From Halobacteriales archaeon QS_4_69_225 (GTDB taxonomy: Archaea > Halobacteriota > Halobacteria > Halobacteriales > Haloarculaceae): 64,000 bases of DNA. Position 1 is the first letter of the stretch. Every line of letters starts with the position of its first letter. Location: contig PXRL01000017.1 in NCBI GenBank assembly GCA_003020965.1, positions 58,205 to 122,204 of the forward strand, given 5' to 3'. The position numbers were made by a program, and so were the translations under genes. This document shows, piece after piece, positions 37,267 to 45,068 of the stretch. The notes under the pieces are model-generated. The model had not been told where the DNA came from and did no database searches. It worked only from the letters and a program-made list of their open reading frames with translations.

Positions 37267-37630
37267 CCGTCGGGAACGCCTCGTGGAGGGTCTCGTGGCT
37301 CTCGCGGAGCCCCTCCAGCACCCCCTCGCCGTGGCCGAGCAGCCGCTCGAGGGCGCTCTCGGCGTCCCGGACGGCGACGAGCCGCCCCCGGAGGTAGTCG
37401 TACTCGTCGGCGTCGGCATCGGCCGCCGCGACCTCCTCTTCCAACTCGACGAGGGCGGTGTCGAGGTGCCGCCGACAGTCCGCGAGGCTCTCGGCGTCGG
37501 CCAGCGCCGCGATGTGCGGCTCCGGGTCGTCGCCCAGCTCGTCGCGGGCGTGCTTGCGGGTGGCGTCGTCGCCGACGCCGAGGCTGTTCATCAGGCCGAG
37601 TCGGAGCGCTTCGATCTCGTGGCAGGTCAT
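37259..37630 (-). CDS. DUF3209 family protein
   Basis: 123 aa, predicted all-helical (MTCHEIEALRLGLMNSLGVGDDATRKHARDELGD...). The N-terminal TCHEIEALRLGLMN carries a conserved-looking Cys-His pair. DUF3209 genes are found beside CbiX-type chelatases, as here (1 base after the cbiX stop). A helper role in cobalt insertion or delivery is inferred. Part of the cbiT-to-PQQ operon. Confidence 0.8.
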   Translation of the reverse strand: MTCHEIEALRLGLMNSLGVGDDATRKHARDELGDDPEPHIAALADAESLADCRRHLDTALVELEEEVAAADADADEYDYLRGRLVAVRDAESALERLLGHGEGVLEGLRESHETLHEAFPTDE

Positions 37631-37631
37631 C

Positions 37632-38819
37632 TTAGAGGGTCTGGTCGACCAGGTCGGACACGATGCGGTCCCGCTCGAGGGACGAGGCGATGCGGTCGGC
37701 GTCGTCGGGCGCGACGGTGCCGTACCAGACGTTGTCGGGGTAGACGGCGACGTTCGGCCCCTCGCCGCAGCGGTCGAGACACGACGACCGCGTGATCTGG
37801 ACGTCCAACTCGCGGTCCCGGGCGGCCTGCCGGAGCCGCTCGAGGACGGTCGCCGCCCCCTGGCCCGCACACGTCCGGTTCGTGCAGACGGCAATGTGCT
37901 TGTCCGGGGCGTCGTGGACGTGCGGCTCCTCGTCGACGTCGGAGCGGTCGGCGTGGGCCGCCTGGTGGGTCATCGCCCGCAGCATCGCCCGGGCGCCGCC
38001 GGCCTCGCCCTCGAAGCCGTCCATCTCCACCTTGTACTTGCAGGTGTCACACGACATCGAGACGTCGCCGGCGCGGGCCTCCTCGAAGCGGTCGGCCAGC
38101 ACCTCCAGCAGCCGGTCGTCGGTACCGAGCGGCTCCCCGCAGGCCGCCTCGACGTAGGGGTACTCCTCGTCGAACGTCTCGGCACCGTCGCGGATGCGAC
38201 CCGTCAGCACGCCGTCGCCGAGCATGTACGGCAGGACGACGACCGCGTCCGGGCGACGCTTGGCGACGGTGTGTAGCGCCTCGTCCAACAGCGGCTCGGT
38301 GACGCCGATGAACGCCGCCTCGACGCCCGCGAAGGCCCGCCCCTCGTACAGCAATCGGGCCAGCTTGTGGACATCGCCGTTGGAGTCGGGGTCCGACGAC
38401 CCGCGGGCGCAGACGACGACCACCACGTCGTCGTCCTCGCGGTCGACGCCCAGTTCGGCCTCGACGGCCGCCGCCCGGTCGTCCAACAGCTCCACCATCG
38501 CCGGGTGGACGCCGAGATGGCGGCCGTTGTGGACCGTCACGTCGTGCTCGGTGCGGGCCTGGTTGACCACCAGCGGGACGTCGGCCTTGACGTGGCTGGC
38601 GGCGAACAGCGACAGCGGCAGCACCGTCACGTCGGAGACGGTCGGCGCCAGCGTCTCGACGGCGCCCTCGATGGACGGCTCCGCCAGCTCGATGAAGCCG
38701 GCGTCGACCGGCAGCCCGAGTCGCTCCTCCAGCCCCGCCGCCAGCGTCCGCACCTGCTCGTTGGACTTCTCGCGGCGGGAGCCGTGGCCGCCGAGTACGA
38801 CCGCCTCGGCGTCCAACAT
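37632..38819 (-). CDS. cbiX: CbiX cobaltochelatase with C-terminal [2Fe-2S] ferredoxin domain
   Basis: 395 aa from the ATG at 38819 (MLDAEAVVLGGHGSRR). Two CbiX halves are present: GGHGSRREKSNEQV with the metal-binding His, and ARGSSDPDSNGDVHKLARLL. Between them PLSLFAASHVKADVPL holds the second ligand His. A SCDTCKYKVEMDGFEGE segment precedes a thioredoxin-like [2Fe-2S] ferredoxin domain with C-x4-C (CTNRTCAGQG) and C-x3-C (SSCLDRCGEG). It inserts Co2+ into sirohydrochlorin early in the pathway. The start shares its first base with the upstream stop. Confidence 0.9.
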   Translation of the reverse strand: MLDAEAVVLGGHGSRREKSNEQVRTLAAGLEERLGLPVDAGFIELAEPSIEGAVETLAPTVSDVTVLPLSLFAASHVKADVPLVVNQARTEHDVTVHNGRHLGVHPAMVELLDDRAAAVEAELGVDREDDDVVVVVCARGSSDPDSNGDVHKLARLLYEGRAFAGVEAAFIGVTEPLLDEALHTVAKRRPDAVVVLPYMLGDGVLTGRIRDGAETFDEEYPYVEAACGEPLGTDDRLLEVLADRFEEARAGDVSMSCDTCKYKVEMDGFEGEAGGARAMLRAMTHQAAHADRSDVDEEPHVHDAPDKHIAVCTNRTCAGQGAATVLERLRQAARDRELDVQITRSSCLDRCGEGPNVAVYPDNVWYGTVAPDDADRIASSLERDRIVSDLVDQTL

Positions 38820-39487
38820 TAGATTCCCTCCGCGCGCTCGACGCTCCGGCGGAGCTTCCGGCGGCGGCTCGGCGCGAACAGCCCCGTGTCGCCGCTGTTC
38901 TCGTAGAGCCACTCGCCGACGGCCGGCACGGCCGCGTCCTCGAGGCCGAACCAGTAGCCGCCCGAGGACGTCTCGGCGAGCTCGCCGTACGGCGCCTCGA
39001 CCGGAACATCATCGAGCAGCCGGCCGACCGCCGACAACAGCGCCCGGTCGTCGTGGACGAACGAGACGCCGACGGTTCCGGCGGAGGACTTGAAGCAGAC
39101 CGTTCCGCAGCCCTCCAGGATTCCGCGGAGGAGCTGGCGGTCGAAGTCGGCCAGGGCGTCGAGCCGGTAGCCGCCGGGGTCGCCCTCGAACGGCAGCCCC
39201 AGCGCCGCCGCCGCGCGGTCGCCGACGGCGCCGTGGGCCTGCACCGTGTAGCGGTCCTCGCTGCGGGTGATGGTGGTGTCGTGGGCGTACTCCCGCTCGA
39301 TGATGCGGTGGTCGACGCCCTCGGCGCCGGCGACGGCCGCCAGCCGCTCGGCGGCCGTCTCGTCGCTCGTACGGACGGTGACGCCCTCGGCGGTCACCCG
39401 CCCGTCGCCGATGACCCGCCCCCAGAAGTACGCCGTTTCAGGGTGGGCGTCCAGGAGGTCGCCGGGGACGCCGGTCTCGGCGCTCAT
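38819..39487 (-). CDS. LAGLIDADG-like protein embedded in the cobalamin operon
   Basis: 222 aa, no named family recognised with certainty. Two halves each begin with a LAGLIDADG-like helix: AYFWGRVIGDGRV near 20-32 and LLRGILEGCGTV near 120. Each is followed by a strand-rich stretch (VTVRTSDETAAERLAAVAG; GVSFVHDDRALLSAVGRLL) and a C-terminal RRRKLRR, as in homing endonucleases. The first helix keeps Asp; the second has Glu but Cys where the last acid would be. Its fixed place (4-base overlap with ferredoxin, 1-base overlap with cbiX) argues for a recruited role in corrin synthesis rather than mobility. Confidence 0.65.
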   Translation of the reverse strand: MSAETGVPGDLLDAHPETAYFWGRVIGDGRVTAEGVTVRTSDETAAERLAAVAGAEGVDHRIIEREYAHDTTITRSEDRYTVQAHGAVGDRAAAALGLPFEGDPGGYRLDALADFDRQLLRGILEGCGTVCFKSSAGTVGVSFVHDDRALLSAVGRLLDDVPVEAPYGELAETSSGGYWFGLEDAAVPAVGEWLYENSGDTGLFAPSRRRKLRRSVERAEGI

Positions 39488-39756
39488 GACTCGCCCTCCG
39501 TCGGGGTCGGTCCGTCGGCGGCCATGTGGCCGTCGTCGGCGTCCGCGACGGCGATGGCGCCGACCGGACAGGCCGCGGCGGCCTGCTCGGCGGCCTCGCG
39601 GCGGTCGTCGTCGAACGTCGCCGTCAGTTCGCCGTCGGCGCGGTCGCCGTCCGGCAGCGCCACCAGCCCGTCGTCGGCCTCCTCGAACCGGCCGTCCCGG
39701 ACGAGGCAGGCGAAGATGCCGTCGCAGGTCTCGAGGTCGACCCTTATCTCGTACAT
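39484..39756 (-). CDS. Small three-cysteine ferredoxin of the cobalamin operon
   Basis: 90 aa. Only three cysteines could ligate a cluster: C-x5-C in CDGIFAC near the N-terminus and CPVGAI near residue 63. The missing ligand suggests a [3Fe-4S] or unusual [4Fe-4S] cluster. It probably supplies electrons for a reductive step of corrin synthesis such as ring contraction. The position between cbiH and the LAGLIDADG-like gene is tight (2-base gap and 4-base overlap). A paralogue lies at 54179. Confidence 0.8.
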   Translation of the reverse strand: MYEIRVDLETCDGIFACLVRDGRFEEADDGLVALPDGDRADGELTATFDDDRREAAEQAAAACPVGAIAVADADDGHMAADGPTPTEGES

Positions 39757-39758
39757 GG

Positions 39759-40751
39759 TCAGTAGTCGTACTTCGTCTCGTAGCCGCGCGGCGTCACCAT
39801 CCGGCCGTCCCAGACGTACGTCTCCTCGTTGCCGACGACGATCGTGGTCGTCATGTCGACGATGTCGGACTCGCCCAGTTCGGGCAGCGTCCCGAGGTCG
39901 GTGATCCGCGTCTTCTCGTCGTCCCGGCCGGCGCCGTGGACGACCCCGACCGGCGTGTCGGGGTCGCGGTGCTCCAGCAGGATCTCACAGCAGCGCTGGA
40001 AGTTCTCCCGGCGCTTGCGGCTCCAGGGGTTGTAGATCGCGACCGTGAACCCCTCGGGGGCGACGGCGTGCAGCCGCGACTCGATGTCGTCCATCGGCGT
40101 CAGGTGGTCCGACAGCGACACCGAGACGGTGTCGTTGACCAGCGGCGCCCCGAGCCGCGCGCCGCAGGACTGCGCCGCCGGCACGCCCGGCACCACCTCG
40201 AAGTCGACCGCCGAGGCCGTGCCGCCTTTCGACTGCAGGATCTCCAGCGCCAGGCCGGCCAGCGCGTAGACGTTCGGGTCCCCGGAGCCGACGATGGCGA
40301 CGTCGTTGCCCGCAAGCGCCCGGTCGATAGCCTCCTCCGTCCGGGAGACCTCCCCGCACATCGGCGTCGAGTAGATGTCATCGGCGTCGTCGGTGATCTC
40401 GTCCGGCAGGAGGTCGATGTACGTCGTGTAGCCGACGATGTGCTCGGCGTCGGCCAGGGCGGCCGACGCCCGCGCCGTCATCCCCTCCGGCTCGCCGGGG
40501 CCGAGTCCGACCGCGAGCAGCCGCCCCGGCTCGCCCTCGAAGTCGTCGACGGTGGCGCCGACCTCTTCTTCCTCCTCGTCGTCGGTCGACGCGCCACAGG
40601 ACGACGCCGTCCCGCCAGAGTCCGTCGACGCGCCACAGGACGAGGACGATTCGGTCTCCGTGCTCGCGCCGCAGGTCGATTCCGTTTCCGTTTCCGCTTC
40701 CGTCTCGGTGCTCGAACTCGAAGCCTCGGTCGTGGTGTCGTCGGTGCTCAT
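39759..40751 (-). CDS. cbiH: Cobalt-precorrin-3B C17-methyltransferase with Cys-repeat N-terminus
   Basis: 330 aa. Residues 1-70 are Ser/Thr/Glu-rich and contain three CGAST repeats (STCGAST, SSCGAST, SSCGAST), followed by EEEEE. The methylase domain begins at LLAVGLGPGEPEGMT (near 79) and has GSGDPNVYALAGLALEIL, VVPGVPAAQSCGARLGAPL, AIYNPWSRKRRENFQR and VVGNEETYVWDGRMVTPRGYE. It methylates C17 with ring contraction using SAM. The neighbouring gene is a second CbiH-type enzyme. Confidence 0.88.
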   Translation of the reverse strand: MSTDDTTTEASSSSTETEAETETESTCGASTETESSSSCGASTDSGGTASSCGASTDDEEEEEVGATVDDFEGEPGRLLAVGLGPGEPEGMTARASAALADAEHIVGYTTYIDLLPDEITDDADDIYSTPMCGEVSRTEEAIDRALAGNDVAIVGSGDPNVYALAGLALEILQSKGGTASAVDFEVVPGVPAAQSCGARLGAPLVNDTVSVSLSDHLTPMDDIESRLHAVAPEGFTVAIYNPWSRKRRENFQRCCEILLEHRDPDTPVGVVHGAGRDDEKTRITDLGTLPELGESDIVDMTTTIVVGNEETYVWDGRMVTPRGYETKYDY

Positions 40752-40758
40752 CGTGGTA

Positions 40759-41679
40759 TCAGAAGTCCTCCACCTCGCGGCCGCCGCGCGGCGTCACGAG
40801 GTACGTTCCGTGGTCGTTTTCCCACTCGTGGGACTCGCAAGTGCCCACGAGGATGCTGGTCCCCATGCCGCCGACCTTCTCGTCGTGTTGGGTCGCCTCG
40901 CCGAGCGTCGTGATGGTGTGGGTCTCGTCCTCGAGGTTGCGGCCGGCCTCGCCGCGGCCGGCGTCGTTGAAGATGGCGACCGGGACGTCGTCGGCCCGCT
41001 CCTCCCGCAGCACCTCGATGGCCCGCTCGTAGTCCCGCCAGCAGTTGTACAGGACGACGACGAACCCGGAGATCGCGGCCGCCCGGAGCTTCTCCTCGAT
41101 CTCCGCCCAGCCGCGCCACTTGTCCGACAGCGAGATCGTACAGAAGTCGTTCGACAGCGGCGCCCCGAGGTTGGCGGCGCCGCCCAGCGCCGCCGTCACG
41201 CCGGGAATGATCTCGATGGGGACGTCGCCGGCGTTTTCCTCGTCGGCCATCAGGAACACGAGGTCGGACTTGCCGTAGACGTTCGGGTCGCCGCCGGAGA
41301 CGTGGGCGACCGTCTGGCCGGCCCGGACGCGGTCGAAGGCCTCCCGCGCCAGCTCGACCTGCTGGCCCATCGACGACCGCACGAGTTCCTGCTCGGTGCC
41401 GTCCGGCCGGCGCAGCAGCGTTCCGTCGGTCCAGCCGTCGGGCCGGTCGACGGCGCCGCCGTCGGTCGCCGCCGCCGTCTCCGGCGGCAGCGTCCCGTCC
41501 TGCCGGAGGAACTCCTGGTAGAGGTTCGAGGCGATGACGCAGTCGGCCGTCTCGACGACGTCGCGGGCCCGCTGGGTCATCGCGTGCGGCAGTCCGGGGC
41601 CGATGCCGACGACGTACAGCGTACCGTAATCGTCGGTGCTCGCCGGGGGCTCCGTTCCCCGCTCGGTCTCGCCGGTCAT
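40759..41679 (-). CDS. cbiH: CbiH-like precorrin C17-methyltransferase paralogue
   Basis: 306 aa from the ATG at 41679. The methylase domain is TLYVVGIGPGLPHAMT (near 19), HVSGGDPNVYGKSDLVFLM, EIIPGVTAALGGAANLGAPLSNDF, VVLYNCWRDYERAIEV and ILVGTCESHEWENDHGTYLVTPRGG. It is related to the adjacent CbiH and shares its C-terminal TPRG ending. One of the two may have taken over a different step. The start overlaps the cbiG stop by 4 bases. Confidence 0.85.
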   Translation of the reverse strand: MTGETERGTEPPASTDDYGTLYVVGIGPGLPHAMTQRARDVVETADCVIASNLYQEFLRQDGTLPPETAAATDGGAVDRPDGWTDGTLLRRPDGTEQELVRSSMGQQVELAREAFDRVRAGQTVAHVSGGDPNVYGKSDLVFLMADEENAGDVPIEIIPGVTAALGGAANLGAPLSNDFCTISLSDKWRGWAEIEEKLRAAAISGFVVVLYNCWRDYERAIEVLREERADDVPVAIFNDAGRGEAGRNLEDETHTITTLGEATQHDEKVGGMGTSILVGTCESHEWENDHGTYLVTPRGGREVEDF

Positions 41680-42659
41680 CGGCCCACCGCCACCGTCACG
41701 GCCTCGTCGTACCGCTCCTTCTCGCGGAGCAGTTCGTGGTCGCGGCCACCAGCGATGGCCGACGCCTCGGCGATACCGGGCCAGCCGATGAGCTCCTTCG
41801 CCCGCGAGGGGGTCGGGCCCTCGTGGTCCAGAAGCGTCTCCTTCTCGAACAGCACGACCCCGGCGTCGATCTCTTGGGCGGCCGCGTACAGTCCCTCCTC
41901 GCCTTCCTTGCGGGTAGCGGTGGCGACGAACTCCACGTCCGACAGCCCGTAGTCGAGGTCGGCGAGGGCTCGCTCCCAGGCGTCCAGTACCTGCTCGCGG
42001 TCGACGCCGTCGACGGTGCCGGTCCCGAGCACGACGCCGTCGTCGGCGTTGCGCTTCATGACGGTCACGTCGTCGCCGACCAGCACGGCCCGGGGGCCGT
42101 CGAGCCGCTCGACGGCGTCGATCTCGTCGTTCAGCACCGCGAGGTTGGTCGCCACCGTCGAGTCGCCGTTGACGACGTGGGCGTCCAGCGCCTTCGCCTT
42201 CGACTCGATGCCCTGCTTGCCGGCGGCCTCGCTGGCGGTCGTCATCGCCGGCACCGCGCCCATCCGCGAGAGGTCGTGGGCGACCTGGTTGGCGCCGTGG
42301 TGGCCGCCGGTGATGGGGATGGCCCACGTCAGCTCCTCGTCGACGACGACGATGGCCGGGTCGTCCCACTTGTCGTCCAGCAGCCCGGCGGTCTTCCGCA
42401 TCGCGATGCCGGAGGCCATCAGTCCCAGAAAGCAGTCGTAAGCTCCCCAGTTGTCGGCGAAGACGTCGCCGTGGTACTCGATGATGTCGATGCGCTCGTA
42501 GTCGTCGGCCAGTTCCTCTCGGATGTCGCGGGCGACGGGCAGCTTCCGCTCGAAGCTCACGATCGCCAGCTCCTCGGCGACCTCGCCGTCGGAGTCGGGC
42601 GTCGAACAGCTGCCACCGCCGTCGTCGGTCGTGTTAGTGTTGGAATCGTCCGTGCTCAT
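41676..42659 (-). CDS. cbiG: Cobalt-precorrin-5A hydrolase
   Basis: 327 aa. Features are LMASGIAMRKTAGLLDDKWDDPAIVVVDEELTWAIPITGGHHGANQVA (about 78-125), the CbiG N-terminal core, and a C-terminal domain VEFVATATRKEGEEGLYAAAQE with ELIGWPGIAEASAI. It opens the delta-lactone and releases acetaldehyde in the anaerobic pathway. The first 25 residues are Ser/Thr/Asp-rich with a Cys (GGGSCSTPDSDG), a milder version of the CbiH extension. It follows cbiF by a 1-base gap. Confidence 0.9.
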   Translation of the reverse strand: MSTDDSNTNTTDDGGGSCSTPDSDGEVAEELAIVSFERKLPVARDIREELADDYERIDIIEYHGDVFADNWGAYDCFLGLMASGIAMRKTAGLLDDKWDDPAIVVVDEELTWAIPITGGHHGANQVAHDLSRMGAVPAMTTASEAAGKQGIESKAKALDAHVVNGDSTVATNLAVLNDEIDAVERLDGPRAVLVGDDVTVMKRNADDGVVLGTGTVDGVDREQVLDAWERALADLDYGLSDVEFVATATRKEGEEGLYAAAQEIDAGVVLFEKETLLDHEGPTPSRAKELIGWPGIAEASAIAGGRDHELLREKERYDEAVTVAVGR

Positions 42660-42660
42660 G

Positions 42661-43551
42661 TCAGTCGTCTCCTTCCGCGTCCGCCGTGTCTCCGCCTCTG
42701 TTCGCCCAGCCGTCGTACAGGTACGACCGCTCGTACCCCTCCTCGCTCGCGCCGCGGGCCGCGCCGCCGATCAGCACCATCGCCGACGCCCGGTAGCCGG
42801 CGGCCTCGACGGCCTCGCCGATCGTCGCGACCGTCCCCTCGATGACGTCCTCGTCGGGCCAGGAGGCGTGGTACACGACGGCGACGGGCGTCTCCGGGTC
42901 GATGCCGTCGTCCAGCAGCCGGTCCATCGTCTCCGGAATCGCGTGGGTGCCGAGGTAGATGCAGGTCGTCACGTCGCCCATACCGACGAACTCCGCGACG
43001 TGGTCGTCCTCGGGGTCGAGGGTCGTGCCCTGCGGCCGCGTGAAGGCGACGTGGTTGGCGACGCCGTTGAGCGTCAGCTGCGTCCGCAGCGTCGCGCTGG
43101 CGGCGAACGCCGAGGTGACGCCCGGCACCAGGTACGTCGGGACGCCCTCGTGTTCCAGGGCGTCCATCTGCTCGAGGGCGGCGCCGTACACCGCGGGGTC
43201 GCCGGAGTGTAGCCGGACGACCGAGCGGCCGTCCTCGAAGGCGTCTCCCATTAGCGGCACCAGCTCCTCGAGGTCCTTGCCGATGCTGTTGACCGTCTCG
43301 GCGTCCGCACAGTACACCTCCAGCAGCTCGCTGTTGACCAGCGAGCCGGCGTGGACCACCAGGTCGGCCCTGTCGAGCAGTTCCTTGCCGGCGACCGTCA
43401 GCAGCCGGGGGTCGCCGGGGCCGGCCCCGACGAACGGGATTCCGGGCTGGTCGTCGCCGGCGCCGTACTCGTGGATCCGGTCGTCGCGGTCCCCGTCGAG
43501 GCGGTCGCGCTCGGCGTCGATGGCCGTCTGCGGGTCCGTCTCGTCACTCAT
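42661..43551 (-). CDS. cbiF: Cobalt-precorrin-4 C11-methyltransferase
   Basis: 296 aa. Motifs are GIPFVGAGPGDPRLLTVAG (near 36), VVHAGSLVNSELLEVYC, VVRLHSGDPAVYGAALEQMDAL, VPGVTSAFAASATLRTQLTLNGVANHVAFTR and CIYLGTHAIPE. The order and spacing match CbiF/CobM. The enzyme adds the C11 methyl with SAM. An acidic N-terminal extension of about 35 residues is typical of halophiles. The start overlaps the cbiL stop by 8 bases. Confidence 0.93.
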   Translation of the reverse strand: MSDETDPQTAIDAERDRLDGDRDDRIHEYGAGDDQPGIPFVGAGPGDPRLLTVAGKELLDRADLVVHAGSLVNSELLEVYCADAETVNSIGKDLEELVPLMGDAFEDGRSVVRLHSGDPAVYGAALEQMDALEHEGVPTYLVPGVTSAFAASATLRTQLTLNGVANHVAFTRPQGTTLDPEDDHVAEFVGMGDVTTCIYLGTHAIPETMDRLLDDGIDPETPVAVVYHASWPDEDVIEGTVATIGEAVEAAGYRASAMVLIGGAARGASEEGYERSYLYDGWANRGGDTADAEGDD

Positions 43552-44338
43552 CGCCGACCCCCGTGCGGCGGGCGTCGCCGTCGCCGGCGGCCTCCGCCGT
43601 CGCCAGCTCCTCGCGGGCGTCGCCGCCCGGCGCGCCGCCGTCGGCCGTCGTCTCCCGGCCGAAGGCCGCCGTCGCTGGCCTCTCGCCGGCGTCCGGCCGC
43701 TCGGCGTAGGCGACGGTGTAGTAATCCCGCTCCTCGAGCCGCTCCGGGTCGTCGGTGACCACCGTCTCGTGGTTCTCCATGTAGAGTCGCCGGCCGAAGG
43801 TGACGTCGTAGCCCGCCTCGACGAGCCCTTCGTGGGTGGCGGGCACGTCGGTCACCTTGAACAGCACCATCCGGTCGGGGCCGGCCGGCGCCCGGCCGTT
43901 GGCCGCCTCCCGCAGTACGAGGTCCGAGCCGGCCGTTATCTCGACGTCCAGCGCCGTCGCAAAGGCGGTCACCGTCGAGACGCCCGGCACCACCTCGACG
44001 TCGACGGCGGGGTGGAACCGCGACAGCGTCCGCCGGAGGTGACCGAACGTCGAGTAGACGTTCGGGTCCCCCAACGTGACGAAGGCGGCCGTCCCGTCGG
44101 CGGCCACCGGCGCCACCTCCGCCGCCGCGGCCTTCCAGGCCCGCCGCAGTTCGTCCTCGTCGCGGGTCATCGGGAAGTCCAGGTCGCCCAGCTGGGACTC
44201 GGCGACGTAGTTCAGGGCGACGGTCCGGGAGAGCCGCCCCGGGGTGTAGACGACGTCGGCCGCCTCCAGCGTCTCGCGGCCGCGGACCGTCACCAGCCCC
44301 GCGTCGCCGGGGCCGAGCCCGACGCCGTACAGCGTCAT
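43544..44338 (-). CDS. cbiL: Cobalt-precorrin-2 C20-methyltransferase
   Basis: 264 aa. MTLYGVGLGPGDAGLVTVRG starts the methylase fold. FVTLGDPNVYSTFGHLRRTL near 85 and VVPGVSTVTAFATALD near 115 are CbiL/CobI signatures, as is LFKVTDVP near 158. It methylates C20 with SAM, the first committed corrin methylation. The C-terminal 50 residues are variable. The start overlaps the cbiT stop by 4 bases. Confidence 0.92.
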   Translation of the reverse strand: MTLYGVGLGPGDAGLVTVRGRETLEAADVVYTPGRLSRTVALNYVAESQLGDLDFPMTRDEDELRRAWKAAAAEVAPVAADGTAAFVTLGDPNVYSTFGHLRRTLSRFHPAVDVEVVPGVSTVTAFATALDVEITAGSDLVLREAANGRAPAGPDRMVLFKVTDVPATHEGLVEAGYDVTFGRRLYMENHETVVTDDPERLEERDYYTVAYAERPDAGERPATAAFGRETTADGGAPGGDAREELATAEAAGDGDARRTGVGDE

Positions 44339-44913
44339 CCCGCACCTCCGACGACGACGTAAACGGGGTTGTCCGAGTCGAAGCTCGTCGCGCCGGCCAG
44401 CTGGTAGCCCGTCGACACCTGCACCTGCAGCACCTCCTCGTAGAGATCCCGCTCGCGGAACGCCCGGACGGCATCGCCGGCGACCTCCAGTCTGGCGACG
44501 TTCATCACGACCCGGTCGACGCCGGTCGCGACGGCCCGGTCCAGCACCGCCTCGAAGTTCCGGGAGCCGCCGAGAAACAGCGCGTCGGCGTCGGCCGGCA
44601 CGCCCTCCGGCGCCTCCGCCCTCACGAGGTCGACGGCCGCCTCCGGGTCGTCGGCCGCCTCGGCGTCGCCGCCCGCACCGATGCCGTTGGCCGCGAGGTT
44701 CTTCGCGGTCGCCTCCAGCCGCTCGGGCTTTCGCTCGATGGCCGTCACGCGGCCGGCCCGCCGGGCGGCCTCCGTCGTCACCGCCCCGGTACAGGAGCCG
44801 ACCTCGACGAAGTGGTCGTCGCCGTCGAGGGCGAGCCGCCCGAGCGTCACCGACCGCACCGCCGGCTTCGTCGGCCCGGCCTTCGCGTCGTGTGGGAGCG
44901 CTGTGCGCGCCAT
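44335..44913 (-). CDS. cbiT: Cobalt-precorrin-6B C15-methyltransferase (decarboxylating)
   Basis: 192 aa. KAGPTKPAVRSVTLGRLAL near 11 is the CbiT N-terminal signature. FVEVGSCTGAVTTEAARRAGRVTAIERKPERL holds the SAM-binding loop. ALFLGGSRNFEAVLDRAV near 112 follows the Rossmann pattern. It methylates C15 and decarboxylates the C12 acetate. First gene of the 11-gene operon, preceded by the operator at 44941-44961. Confidence 0.92.
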   Translation of the reverse strand: MARTALPHDAKAGPTKPAVRSVTLGRLALDGDDHFVEVGSCTGAVTTEAARRAGRVTAIERKPERLEATAKNLAANGIGAGGDAEAADDPEAAVDLVRAEAPEGVPADADALFLGGSRNFEAVLDRAVATGVDRVVMNVARLEVAGDAVRAFRERDLYEEVLQVQVSTGYQLAGATSFDSDNPVYVVVGGAG

Positions 44914-44940
44914 GGTTCTACAACCGAACCCGAAGGTAAA

Positions 44941-44961
44941 ACAATTGTGCTTGTATTAGTG
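44941..44961 (-). promoter_or_regulatory. Putative cobalamin-regulon operator at the cbiT operon
   Basis: Minus strand: CTAATACAAGCACAATTGT. A TATA-like CTAATAC (44955-44961) is followed at once by ACAAGCACAATTGT, sharing 17 of 19 bases with the cbiX site at 19114. The predicted start would be near 44931, about 18 bases before the ATG. Confidence 0.6.
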
Positions 44962-45068
44962 CAATTCAGGTGGGCCGACAGCCGGGTTGATTTGTTCGAA
45001 CTGCGGCCGCGGCGCTGGTGGGTCGGAGTGCGAGAGAACGGACGGCGCGGGCGATCGGCGCCCGACGG

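Noticed and set aside
44914..45068. Cobalamin riboswitch upstream of cbiT
   Set aside because: The leader before the ATG is at most about 20-50 bases, too short for the bacterial B12 aptamer, and none of its conserved boxes is seen.
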